64,000 nucleotides of DNA from Arthrobacter sp. FB24 (GTDB taxonomy: Bacteria; Actinomycetota; Actinomycetes; Actinomycetales; Micrococcaceae), in assembly GCF_000196235.1 (NCBI RefSeq), contig NC_008541.1:3720001-3784000 (forward strand). Direction: 5' to 3'. The notes beneath the pieces were generated by a model. It was not told the DNA's origin and ran no database searches. It worked only from the letters and a program-made list of their open reading frames with translations. Of this stretch, positions 16,884 through 25,421 are shown one piece after another. Within the stretch, counting starts at the first letter, position 1; each line of letters begins with the position of its first letter. The position numbers were made by a program, and so were the translations under genes.

Positions 16884-16930
16884 GACGTTTGGCCAGCTGT
16901 TTTAAACAGCTGATTTATGCAGCGCCCAAC

Positions 16931-16969
16931 AAAACGGGGTGGACGGGCGACGAACGCCCATCCACCCCG
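16931..16969 (-). terminator. Terminator after the permease pair
   Basis: A 15-bp stem with one mismatch (16935-16949 with 16955-16969). Read leftwards it is followed by TTTTGTT. It lies 22 bases after the MalG-type stop, so the permease transcript should end before the binding-protein gene downstream. Confidence 0.8.
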
Positions 16970-16991
16970 CGCAGACGTGAGCCGGCAGGCT

Positions 16992-17936
16992 TTATTTGAT
17001 GCCCGTCGTCGCGATTCCCTTGATCAGGAAGCGCTGCCCGAACAGGAACACCAGGAACACCGGCAGCAGGGACACGATGGACATCGCGAAGAGAGAACCC
17101 CAGCTCGTGGCTGACTGCGAGTCCACGAAGGCCCGCAACGCCACCGGAACGGTGAACATGTCCGGATCAGTCAGGTAGATGAGCGCCCCGAAGAAGTCGT
17201 TCCACGTCCAGATGAACGTGAAGATGGTGGTGGTAGCCAGGGCCGGCACCATCAGCGGCAGGATGACCCGCAGGAAGATGCGCGGATGCCCGGCGCCGTC
17301 GATCCTCGCGGCCTCATCCAGCTCCTTGGGAATGCCCCGAATGAACTGCACCATGAGGAACACGAAGAACGCGTCCGTCGCCAGGAGCTTGGGCACAATG
17401 AGCGGCCAGAAGGTGTTCACCCAGCCGATCTGCGAGAACAGGATGTACTGCGGAACGATGATCACGTGGAATGGCAGCATGATGGTCAAGAGCATGATGC
17501 CGAAAAACAGCTTCTTGCCGGTGAACTGAAGCCGGGCGAACGCATAGGCCGCCATGGAGCAGGAGATCAGGTTCCCCAGGATGGACCCCAGCACCACGAT
17601 CGCGGAGTTGAGCATGTAATGTCCGAACGGGTGGGTCAGGGCAGACCAGCCGTCGGTGTAGTTGCCCATTTCCAGACTGTTCAGCCACAGTCCCGGCTCG
17701 CGGAAGATCAGCTCATTGGGCCGCAGCGACGACACAACCATCCACAGGAGCGGATAAATCATCAGGCCGCCGGCGACGATCAGGATGGCGTGCTTCATCA
17801 GCGCCTTGCTGCGCTGCGTCCGGCTGAACGCCAGGGTCCCCCTGGACTCCCGCACCTTGGGCTTGCGGTTCGTAGGCTTGCCGGCACCGGGCGTCTTCTT
17901 GTCCGGAGCGGGCAGCGTCTCAAGCTTAGTCGTCAT
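16992..17936 (-). CDS. ABC sugar permease, MalG type
   Basis: CUT1 permease of 314 aa, close to the MalG-type protein at 9838-10767. The start is the ATG at 17936 (MTTKLETLPAPDKK), which lies 11 bases inside the upstream MalF-type gene, in another frame, so translation is coupled. The EAA loop is LDEAARIDGAGHPRIF. A basic N-terminal segment precedes the first span. A strong terminator follows the stop. The binding proteins at 15402-16763 and 19225-20520 are its likely partners. Confidence 0.93.
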   Translation of the reverse strand: MTTKLETLPAPDKKTPGAGKPTNRKPKVRESRGTLAFSRTQRSKALMKHAILIVAGGLMIYPLLWMVVSSLRPNELIFREPGLWLNSLEMGNYTDGWSALTHPFGHYMLNSAIVVLGSILGNLISCSMAAYAFARLQFTGKKLFFGIMLLTIMLPFHVIIVPQYILFSQIGWVNTFWPLIVPKLLATDAFFVFLMVQFIRGIPKELDEAARIDGAGHPRIFLRVILPLMVPALATTTIFTFIWTWNDFFGALIYLTDPDMFTVPVALRAFVDSQSATSWGSLFAMSIVSLLPVFLVFLFGQRFLIKGIATTGIK

Positions 17937-18870
17937 AGAAAACCCAATACTTAGAAGCGATGAAGTTGATGGCGGTGAACACGCCGATGATGACCAGCAG
18001 GAACCAGGCCATGGCGGAGGCGTAGCCCATGTCGAACTGGCCGAAGCCCTTTTGGTAGAGGTACAGGGTGAAGAACATCGTCGAATCGGAAGGACCGCCA
18101 TTGCCGCCGGAGACGATGAACGCCTGGGTGAATGACTGGAATGAGCCGATGATCTGGAGCACCAGGTTGAAGAAGATGATGGGGCTGAGCATCGGCATGG
18201 TGATCCGCCGGAACTGCTGCAGCGTACTTGCACCGTCGACCTTGGCCGCCTCGTAGTACATGACCGGGATCTGCCGCAGGCCGGCCAGGAAGATGATCAT
18301 CGGAGCGCCGAACGTCCAGACGTGCAGCAGGATGATCGACCCCAGGGCAGTGCTGGGATCCGAGATCCAGCCGGGCCCTTGGACGCCGAACATGGCCAGG
18401 ACCTGGTTCACCAGGCCCGTGGTGCCGAAGATCTGCTTCCAGAGGATGGCCACAGCCACTGAGCCGCCCAGGAGGGAGGGCAGGTAGAACACCGAACGGT
18501 AGAACGGCAGTCCGCGCAGGCCTTTATCAAGAACCAGCGCGATCAACAGCGCGACGGCCAGCTGGAGCGGTACGCCAACGAAGACGTACGTGAACGTCAC
18601 CCGCAGCGAATTGTGCAGCCGGGCGTCGCTGAGCATGCGGGTGAAGTTGTCCAGTCCGGTCCATTCCGGCGGCTGGAGCAGGTTGTAGTCCGTAAAGGAC
18701 AGGTACAGGGACATCAGCATGGGGCCGATGGTGATGGCGACGAGCCCCACCAGCCATGGCAGCAGGAAGATATAGGCAGCCTTGTTGTCGCGGCCGTTGG
18801 CCTTCTTCTCCTCAGCGGTGGCTTTGCCCTTGCGGCGGGAGATCGAGCTGAGTTCGCTAATGGCGCTCAC
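17926..18870 (-). CDS. ABC sugar permease, MalF type
   Basis: CUT1 permease of 314 aa with a lysine-rich N-terminus, first span AAYIFLLPWLVGLVAITIGPM and EAA loop YEAAKVDGASTLQQF. The GTG start at 18870 has GGAG eight bases upstream and overlaps the stop of a 29-codon upstream frame. Unlike the other two sets, this permease operon does not begin with a binding-protein gene. Binding proteins lie on either side, one divergent (19225) and one downstream beyond a terminator (15402). Confidence 0.93.
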   Translation of the reverse strand: MSAISELSSISRRKGKATAEEKKANGRDNKAAYIFLLPWLVGLVAITIGPMLMSLYLSFTDYNLLQPPEWTGLDNFTRMLSDARLHNSLRVTFTYVFVGVPLQLAVALLIALVLDKGLRGLPFYRSVFYLPSLLGGSVAVAILWKQIFGTTGLVNQVLAMFGVQGPGWISDPSTALGSIILLHVWTFGAPMIIFLAGLRQIPVMYYEAAKVDGASTLQQFRRITMPMLSPIIFFNLVLQIIGSFQSFTQAFIVSGGNGGPSDSTMFFTLYLYQKGFGQFDMGYASAMAWFLLVIIGVFTAINFIASKYWVFYDD

Positions 18871-18956
18871 TGCGTCAACTCCGTCCGGCAGAGCAGGCCC
18901 GCTGCCGCCGGCATGTGTGCCGGGCGCGTAGCCCTGGGGATGTGTTTAGCGGCCAT
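18867..18956 (-). CDS. Possible 29-aa leader peptide coupled to the permease
   Basis: ATG at 18956 has a textbook AAAGGAG seven bases upstream. The frame (MAAKHIPRATRPAHM..) ends in TGA overlapping the GTG of the MalF-type permease (GTGA). The peptide is basic and matches nothing I recognise. It may serve translational coupling, or be the remnant of a gene once first in the operon. Expression is inferred only from the ribosome site and the overlap. Confidence 0.4.
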   Translation of the reverse strand: MAAKHIPRATRPAHMPAAAGLLCRTELTQ

Positions 18957-19118
18957 GTGGTCTCCTTTGGTCATCGTGGCCCTCCACGTCTTGGCGATCG
19001 TCTGCGCGATCAGTGTATGCACCGCCCTTGTGGCCGATCCGGCCGTCCTGCAGGATCTCCCGCAACGGCCTCTTCCGGCACCTTGCGAGGGTGCTGAACA
19101 ACAGCGGCTTTGTACCAA

Positions 19119-19132
19119 AGTAAACGGTTTCT
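19119..19132. promoter_or_regulatory. LacI-type operator F1
   Basis: AGTAAACGGTTTCT, one base different from operator A. It ends at the first base of the -35 box of the rightward promoter. Confidence 0.5.
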
Positions 19133-19160
19133 TGACTCCTGTATAGCCCTTTGTTAGTTT
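19132..19160 (+). promoter_or_regulatory. Promoter of the 19225-25013 operon
   Basis: TTGACT (19132-19137), a 17-base spacer, TAGTTT (19155-19160), flanked by operators F1 and F2. Confidence 0.65.
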
Positions 19161-19162
19161 TT

Positions 19163-19178
19163 GAGAAAACGTTTTCTG
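19163..19178. promoter_or_regulatory. LacI-type operator F2
   Basis: GAGAAAACGTTTTCTG; the inner 14 bases are a perfect palindrome. It covers the expected transcription start, 45 bp centre to centre from F1. Confidence 0.75.
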
Positions 19179-19224
19179 CTACGCGGGGCAGCACCCGCCG
19201 TAGCAACAACTGAGGGGCGGGACA

Positions 19225-20520
19225 ATGAGGTTGGCTCTCAAGAAGTCTGTAATGGGTGTCGCCGGCGCCACGGCTGCGCTGGCGTTGGTACTGACGGGCT
19301 GCGGCAACAGCCCGCAGGCCGGGAAGGTGGGAACGGCGGAGGACCCGGTGACCATCAGGTTCGCATGGTGGGGCAATGACTCCCGCGCCAAGACCACCCT
19401 GGAAGTGATCAAGGACTTCGAGGCTGCCAACCCCACCATCAAGGTGCAGGGTGAGAACACCGAGTTCAGCTCCTACTGGGACAAGATGGCAACCCAGATC
19501 GCCGGCGGAACGACGCCGGACGTGTTCGCCATGAGCGGCGCCTACCCCAGCGAATACGCCAGCCGCGGTGTGCTCCTGGACTTGGACAAGGTCAAAGACC
19601 AGATCGATACCTCCAAGTTCGCCGAGGGAACGGTGGACCTGGGCAAGATCGACGGCAAGCAGTACACCATCACGGCAGGCGTGAACTCGATGTCCATGGT
19701 CATCGACCCCCAGGTCTTCGAGGCTGCCGGGGTGCCGCTGCCGAACGACGAAACCTGGACTTGGGACGACTACGTGGACATTGCCGCGGAGATCGCGAAG
19801 AAGTCGCCGGCGGGCACGTTCGGCACCACGCCCATGGCCAATGATTCCTTCCTGGCCGTCTGGGCACGCCAGAACAACGAGGCCCTCTACACGGATGACG
19901 GCAAGAAGATGGGAATCAGCGAAGGCACCCTGACCCGCTGGTTTGAACTGAACAAGAAGCTCATGGACACCGGCGGCGCCCCGTCGGCCTCCCAGACCGT
20001 GGAGGACGGCTCGGCCCAGCCCGAACTGACCCTCATGGGCCAAGGCAAACAGGCCATGAAGATTTCGTGGAGCAACCAGATGACGTCCTATTCCGGTTTC
20101 CCGCTGGTCATGATGAAGATGCCCGGTGAAAGCAAGCAGCCCGGAGCCTGGCTGCGTTCCTCCATGGAATATGCCATTTCCTCGAAATCCGCGCAGTCGA
20201 AGGAAGCCGCACTGTTCATCAACTACCTGGTCAACAACATGGACGCCGCCACCAAGATCAAGAGCGACCGTGGCATGCCCGCCAACACGGACTTGAAGGC
20301 CGGTATCACCCCGTTGCTGAAGGAAGGCCAGCAGAAGGAGGCCGCCTACCTGGACCGGATCGCGGAGCTGAATGTGGCCCCGCCCAAGCCGTTCCCGGCC
20401 GGTTCTTCCGCCACCCTTGAGGTGCTGAATCGCTACAACACGGACGTTTTGTTCGGGAAGATATCCCCGCAGGACGCTGCGAAGGGCTTCATTTCCGAGG
20501 TCAACCAGAACCTGGGCTGA
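19225..20520 (+). CDS. Sugar-binding lipoprotein
   Basis: CUT1 binding protein of 431 aa with a lipoprotein signal (MRLALKKSVMGVAG.. ending LVLTGC). VTIRFAWWGNDSR and SYWDKMATQIAGG relate it to the other island binding proteins. The ATG at 19225 has a GGGGCGGG stretch just upstream. It is the first gene of a rightward operon with the esterase-like hydrolase, the second oxidoreductase-DUF6807 fusion and the M24-like protein, under operators F1 and F2. It is divergent from the permeases at 16992-18870, with which it probably works. Confidence 0.93.
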   Translation: MRLALKKSVMGVAGATAALALVLTGCGNSPQAGKVGTAEDPVTIRFAWWGNDSRAKTTLEVIKDFEAANPTIKVQGENTEFSSYWDKMATQIAGGTTPDVFAMSGAYPSEYASRGVLLDLDKVKDQIDTSKFAEGTVDLGKIDGKQYTITAGVNSMSMVIDPQVFEAAGVPLPNDETWTWDDYVDIAAEIAKKSPAGTFGTTPMANDSFLAVWARQNNEALYTDDGKKMGISEGTLTRWFELNKKLMDTGGAPSASQTVEDGSAQPELTLMGQGKQAMKISWSNQMTSYSGFPLVMMKMPGESKQPGAWLRSSMEYAISSKSAQSKEAALFINYLVNNMDAATKIKSDRGMPANTDLKAGITPLLKEGQQKEAAYLDRIAELNVAPPKPFPAGSSATLEVLNRYNTDVLFGKISPQDAAKGFISEVNQNLG

Positions 20521-20602
20521 GCATTCTCGCCGGTATCCTCCTCCACCATTGAGCATCGTCTGTCCACCAGGACAGCACCTTCCCTGAACAGTAGGCAGGC
20601 CC

Positions 20603-21793
20603 GTGAACGAAACCATCCAGCCGCTCCGGCCCAGTGCGATCGCCGGTTATGAGGACTGGCCCGGCTGGGTCCGGCAGCACCCCCGTTACCAGGCTTCCGG
20701 ACCTGGCGCGCAGGAACTCTCGGACGCCCTCGGCGTGCCGGTTCCCTCCGTCCCGGAGGACCTGCAAGTCCACTGGGAGGACACGCACGACGGCGTCACC
20801 ACGTCCCAGCTGAGCTGGCAGTTGGGATTCGGCCCCCGGACTACGGGCTGGCTGGTCCGCCCGGCAGGAATCACCAAGCGCCTGCCGGGCGTTCTTGGCC
20901 TGCACTGCCACGGCGGTAACAAGTTCGGTGGGGCGGACCGGCTCGTGGAGCTTCCCCAAACACACCCTTCCGCCGCGGCTGCCCGCGCCGGCCATTATGA
21001 CGGGCAGGCGCTGGCAACAGACGTGGCGCGGCAGGGCTTCGCAGTCCTGGCACATGACACGTTCGCCTGGGGCAGCCGCCGCTTCGACCTGGCGGATCCG
21101 CCGTGGCGGACAGCCTCCGCCGTGGACTCACGCAAAGCGCAGTGGCGGGAGGACGGCGTCGAGCCCTCCGAAGCGGACGTCTACAATGCGGCCGCCGGCT
21201 TCCACGAGGATACGGTGGCCAAGGCCGCCGGACTGCTTGGCACCAGCCTCGCCGGAATGGTGGCGCACGACGACCTCTCCGCCTTGGAAGTGCTCGCCGG
21301 CCTCCCTGACGTCGACCAGGACCGGCTGGGCTGCATCGGGTTTTCCGGCGGCGGCGGCCGGTCGCTGACCTTGGCCGCCCTGAGCCCCCGGATCCGGACC
21401 TACGTGGTGACCTGCATGATGACCACCTTCCAATCCCTTCTGCCCGCATACCTGGACGCGCATTCCTGGTTGCTGCAGACCCCGGGGCTGTGGAAGCTCG
21501 GTGACTGGCCGGAACTGACCACCCGGTCCGGCGCCGGCAGCTTCCTGGTCCAGTACGCGCTGGCGGACCCGCTCTTCCCCGAGGCGGGCATGCGGGACGC
21601 CCACACCAAGCTGGAGTCACTTCATCCCCCGGGCGCCTACACGGGAAGTTTCTGGCCCGGCGGCCACGTCTTCACCGCCCGGATGCAGCAGGAAGCGATC
21701 AGTTTCCTGTCGGCAGCCCTGGACGCCCGGGGCCCAGCGGCCTCAGAACCGTCCCACCTTCCAACCCCTAAGCCTTTGAGGACCACGTCATGA
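20603..21793 (+). CDS. Alpha/beta hydrolase, acetyl-xylan-esterase/dienelactone-hydrolase-like
   Basis: A 396-aa alpha/beta hydrolase without signal peptide. The nucleophile elbow is GFSGGG with Ser248; the catalytic His is probably His355 in PGGHVF. LGLHCHGGNKFGG (about residues 96-108) carries the oxyanion-hole region. The pattern fits the large acetyl-xylan-esterase/dienelactone-hydrolase group, so it may deacylate an imported sugar or open a lactone. The start is GTG at 20603 with only a weak ribosome site. Its stop overlaps the next ATG (ATGA), showing tight coupling to the oxidoreductase-DUF6807 fusion. Its lactone or ester substrate could be the product of that enzyme. Confidence 0.75.
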   Translation: MNETIQPLRPSAIAGYEDWPGWVRQHPRYQASGPGAQELSDALGVPVPSVPEDLQVHWEDTHDGVTTSQLSWQLGFGPRTTGWLVRPAGITKRLPGVLGLHCHGGNKFGGADRLVELPQTHPSAAAARAGHYDGQALATDVARQGFAVLAHDTFAWGSRRFDLADPPWRTASAVDSRKAQWREDGVEPSEADVYNAAAGFHEDTVAKAAGLLGTSLAGMVAHDDLSALEVLAGLPDVDQDRLGCIGFSGGGGRSLTLAALSPRIRTYVVTCMMTTFQSLLPAYLDAHSWLLQTPGLWKLGDWPELTTRSGAGSFLVQYALADPLFPEAGMRDAHTKLESLHPPGAYTGSFWPGGHVFTARMQQEAISFLSAALDARGPAASEPSHLPTPKPLRTTS

Positions 21794-23901
21794 CTCAGCA
21801 ATCCGTCGCCGCGGATTTTGGCAGCCGCACCGCTGCTGACTCCGCAGATCCGGCCGCCCGCCCGCGCATCGCCCTGGTGGGCGTGCACGGCTTCGGTGAG
21901 CGGCACCTGGCCAACCTCGCACGGCTCCAGGAAGCCGGAGCCCTGGAACTGGTGGCCGTAGCGGACCCCACTCCCCCTGCGCCCGGGAGGCTCGCGGACT
22001 CTGTGGCCGTCTTCCCGGACCTGGAACAGCTGCTGGGCTCCGGTCCGGCCCCTGACGTCATCATCCTGGCCACCCCCATCCAGACGCACGCGCCGCTCGC
22101 CCTTGCGGCGATCGCCGCCGGGGCCGATGTCTACGTGGAGAAGCCGCCCATGGCGTCCCTGGCCCAGTTCGACGCCGTCCTTGCCGCGGCGCAGGAGGCC
22201 GGCCGGCTGGTTCAGGTCGGCTTCCAGAGCCTGGGCTCCCACGCCCTGCCGGCGCTGGACCGCCTGGTGGCGTCCGGTGATATCGGCGAGGTCCGCGGCG
22301 TGAGCGCCGTCGGTACGTGGGTGCGCACCAAGGGCTATTTCAAGCGATCACGCTGGGCGGGCAAACGCAGCCTGGACGGCACCGATGTGGTGGACGGCGT
22401 AGCCACCAATGCCCTTGCGCATGCGGTGGCCACCGGGCTGAAGATCGCCGGGGCGGAATTGGCCCACGACGTCCTTTCCGTGGAGACGGATCTGTACCGT
22501 GCCCACGCGACCGAAAGCGACGACACCTCGGTGATCCGGGTCCGCACGGCCGGCGGCGCCGTCCTCCTCTGCGCCCTGACCTTGTGTGCCGACGAACAGA
22601 CCCCGCCCTCCGTCACTGTCCACGGCACACTGGGCCGGGCAGACTTCTTCTACACCGAGGACCGGCTGACCGTTACCACACCCGACGGCGAGCGCACCGA
22701 AACGTTCGGCCGCACCGATCTGCTGGAAAACCTCCTGGCCGCCCGCCGCGCGCCCGGCGGCGCGAGCCAGCTGCTCAGCCCGCTGGCCGGGAACGGCGCT
22801 TTCATCAAGGTACTGGAAGCCATCCGGACGGCGGAGCAGCCCCGCGCGATCGGCGCAACGCATGTGGACTGGGAAGGCGAGGGCGATGATGCCCACCCCG
22901 TGGTCCGCGGAATCCGCCGGCTGGTGCGCCGGGCCGCAGCAGCGCAGGCCACCTTCGCGGAGCTCGGCGCGCCGTGGGCCCGCGAGCTGCCCGCAGCCGG
23001 GCAGCAACCCGTATTCAGGGTGAACGGGACAGTGGTGGCGACGCCGGCAGACGGCAGCCGGGTAACACCCACGTCATCGCCCCGGCCCTACCTCCATCCG
23101 GTCAGCACGATGGCCGGCACCGTCGTGACCGATCATCTCCCCGAAGACCACGTGTGGCACCTCGGGGCCGGCGTTGCCATCCAGGACGTGAATGGTGTCA
23201 ATTTCTGGGGCGGCCGCACGTACACCCGCGACGCCGGGGCCTACATCTGGCGGAAGGACCACGGCCGGATCGCCACCCTCGCGGTGGAAGACGGCGCCCG
23301 TGGGGACTCGCGGACCGAAACCCTGAGCTGGCTGGCACCGGCGGATTCCACCGGGCCCGGCGCTCCCCTGCTCAGCGAACGCCGTACGTGGAGCTGGGCC
23401 GCCGTCGGCTCCTCCTCGTGGCAGCTCACGCTGGACTTCACACTGACGCCGTCCGGACCGGCCCCGGTCACGCTGGGCAGCCCGGGCTCGAACGGCCGGC
23501 CGCAGGGCGGGTACGGCGGCTTCTTCTGGCGCCTTCCCGCCGTCGACGGCGCCAGGGTGTGGACAGCGTCCGCGGAAGGGGAAGAGGCGGTCCACGGCGC
23601 CCTCCCCTCCGCTGCGGCGCCGTGGCTGGCGTGGTCCGGAAATTTCCGGACCGGAGAGCCCGACGGCGGCCCGGCCACGCTCGTCTTCCTGCCCCGGCCG
23701 GTGCCGGAGCAGCCCGGCGATCCTTGGTTTGTCCGCGTGGCGGGCTATCCCGGCGTCGGACTGTCCCTGGCGTGGGAGCGGCCGGCAACAGCCAGCCAAG
23801 CCAGCCCGCTGCACCGCACCGTCACCGTCCTGGTGGCCGACGGCCTCCTGTCCACCGGCGATATCGAACAGCTCATCACCACTTTGGGGGAATCCAAATG
23901 A
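21790..23901 (+). CDS. Gfo/Idh/MocA oxidoreductase fused to DUF6807 (second copy)
   Basis: A 703-aa paralogue of 4232-6334 with the same domain order. The nucleotide-binding loop VGVHGFGERH comes near residue 30 and EKPPMASL near 117. The DUF6807 domain begins at about residue 429 with SPRPYLHPVSTMAGT, followed by DHLPEDHVWHLG. Both copies share GSNG and GGFFWRLPA near the end. The ATG overlaps the hydrolase stop, and its own TGA overlaps the next ATG. Two copies under the same predicted regulator suggest related substrates, for example epimeric sugars, or consecutive steps. No biochemical role is known to me for this fusion. Confidence 0.85.
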   Translation: MTQQSVAADFGSRTAADSADPAARPRIALVGVHGFGERHLANLARLQEAGALELVAVADPTPPAPGRLADSVAVFPDLEQLLGSGPAPDVIILATPIQTHAPLALAAIAAGADVYVEKPPMASLAQFDAVLAAAQEAGRLVQVGFQSLGSHALPALDRLVASGDIGEVRGVSAVGTWVRTKGYFKRSRWAGKRSLDGTDVVDGVATNALAHAVATGLKIAGAELAHDVLSVETDLYRAHATESDDTSVIRVRTAGGAVLLCALTLCADEQTPPSVTVHGTLGRADFFYTEDRLTVTTPDGERTETFGRTDLLENLLAARRAPGGASQLLSPLAGNGAFIKVLEAIRTAEQPRAIGATHVDWEGEGDDAHPVVRGIRRLVRRAAAAQATFAELGAPWARELPAAGQQPVFRVNGTVVATPADGSRVTPTSSPRPYLHPVSTMAGTVVTDHLPEDHVWHLGAGVAIQDVNGVNFWGGRTYTRDAGAYIWRKDHGRIATLAVEDGARGDSRTETLSWLAPADSTGPGAPLLSERRTWSWAAVGSSSWQLTLDFTLTPSGPAPVTLGSPGSNGRPQGGYGGFFWRLPAVDGARVWTASAEGEEAVHGALPSAAAPWLAWSGNFRTGEPDGGPATLVFLPRPVPEQPGDPWFVRVAGYPGVGLSLAWERPATASQASPLHRTVTVLVADGLLSTGDIEQLITTLGESK

Positions 23902-25013
23902 ACACCGCTACCCAACAGGCACAGCAGGCGACCACCGGCACCACCACGGGACCGTGGAACCCCGCAGACCGGGCCGTCAAGCGCCGGCGGGTCCTGGACA
24001 TCCTGGATGCCGCGGGCAGGGACTCCCTGCTCCTGACCACCAACACGGCGCTGACCTGGTACCTGGACGGGAGCCGCGTCCACATCAGCCTCGCCGGCGA
24101 CCCCGTCGCCGCCATGCTGGTCGACCGTGACGGTGACCATCTGGTCACCTACAACAACGAAGCCGCCCGGATTGCGGCAGAGGAACTGCCCGACGGCGTG
24201 AACCTCCACACGGTGCCCTGGCACGGGCAGCTGCACGCCGCCGCAGCCATGCTCGCACCTGACGGAAGGCCCCTTGCGGAGACTGATGTGGCCGCCGAGC
24301 TGAGGACCGCCCGCCAGCCGTTCCTGCCCGGCGAGAGCGCCCGGTACGCCCGGCTGTGCGCCGATGCCGCTGCAGCGATGACAGCCGTCCTTTCCGGCAC
24401 CACCCCGGAAACCACCGAGTTCGCTGTGGCCTCCGCCCTGGCTGCACGGATCGTGGCGATGGGGGCCGAGCCGCTGGTGCTTCTGTGCAGCGGCGCCGGA
24501 CGCAGCGGGTTCCGGCACCCGCTGCCTACCCACGCGCCGATCGGCCGGCGGGCCATGGCGGTGGTGTGCGCGCGGCGCAACGGACTGGTGGCCAATGTGA
24601 CCCGCTGGGTGCGGTTTGACGCCGGAACCCCGGGCGAACTCGACGCCGAAGCCCGGATTGCCGCAGTAGAAGCGGACATTTTCGACGCCACTGTGCCCGG
24701 TGCACGGTTGGACGGCATCTTCGCTGAAATCCAGGAAGCCTACCTCCGCCACGGCTTCGGCGCAGACCAATGGACCCTCCACCATCAGGGCGGCCCGGCC
24801 GGTTACGCGGGCCGCGATCCCCGGGCGACGCCCGGCACCGACGATGCCGTGGTCCTCAATCAGACCTTCACCTGGAATCCTTCCGGTCCCGGAGTGAAGA
24901 TCGAAGACACGGTCCAGCTGACGGAGACGGGGATCACCGTCCTCAGCGTGGACCCGAACTGGCCGGCCGCCGTCGTTAACGGCATCCGGCGGCCGCTGAC
25001 CCTGGAGCTGTGA
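23898..25013 (+). CDS. M24 (pita-bread fold) protein lacking metal ligands
   Basis: A 371-aa protein with the creatinase/aminopeptidase-P architecture: an N-terminal creatinase-like domain (about 25-150) and a C-terminal pita-bread domain. The two Asp ligands of metal-dependent M24 peptidases are missing: the segment that normally reads GY.SD.TR is GLVANVTR, and the first Asp position is hydrophobic. The usual Glu before the last motif is Asn (TWNPSG). A His (LHHQGG) and the last Glu (VKIEDT) remain. It is therefore unlikely to be a normal peptidase. It could act like creatinase, which is metal-free, or be regulatory. Its ATG overlaps the oxidoreductase stop, so it belongs to the sugar operon. 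Confidence 0.75.
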   Translation: MNTATQQAQQATTGTTTGPWNPADRAVKRRRVLDILDAAGRDSLLLTTNTALTWYLDGSRVHISLAGDPVAAMLVDRDGDHLVTYNNEAARIAAEELPDGVNLHTVPWHGQLHAAAAMLAPDGRPLAETDVAAELRTARQPFLPGESARYARLCADAAAAMTAVLSGTTPETTEFAVASALAARIVAMGAEPLVLLCSGAGRSGFRHPLPTHAPIGRRAMAVVCARRNGLVANVTRWVRFDAGTPGELDAEARIAAVEADIFDATVPGARLDGIFAEIQEAYLRHGFGADQWTLHHQGGPAGYAGRDPRATPGTDDAVVLNQTFTWNPSGPGVKIEDTVQLTETGITVLSVDPNWPAAVVNGIRRPLTLEL

Positions 25014-25421
25014 GCGGCCGCCTGCTGCCGGCGCCCGCTTCCTGGCAACGGCACCGGCACCGGCACCGGCACACGATGGAACGGGTGCCAAACTGCTGCC
25101 GCAACACGGAGTCACTGGTATAGACCGGCAGGCCCGTTCGAGAAAAAACCAAGGAACTTTTTCCGCGCCTGGCGCCGATTTGATGCCCCGTCGATTGGAT
25201 TTGACTTGAAAACCGAGTCCCGTTCGGTGGGCCTCCCTGTGCCTCCCGGGAGCGGGCAAGCGGGTGGCGCCGCAATCCGCCGCGGCGGCAATGTTGAGCC
25301 TCCATTACGCGGCCCGGAGAGGATTCCGGGCGTGTTCTTTCTCACGATCGGTTCCCTTGCGGGCTGAACTGGAGCGTCAATAGCGTGGCACGGGACCGCG
25401 ACGTACCAGCGAAGGACTGCA
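25014..25421. other. 408-base intergenic region
   Basis: No gene is supported here. It contains a GGCACC tandem repeat of nearly four units (25050-25072) and several GC-rich potential hairpins. No LacI-type operator or clear promoter was found. AAGGA precedes the ATG at 25422. Confidence 0.6.

Noticed and set aside
25325..25350. Operator-like TTCTTTCTCACGATC before the SulP gene
   Set aside because: It lacks the central CG and the left arm; not a match to the island operator.
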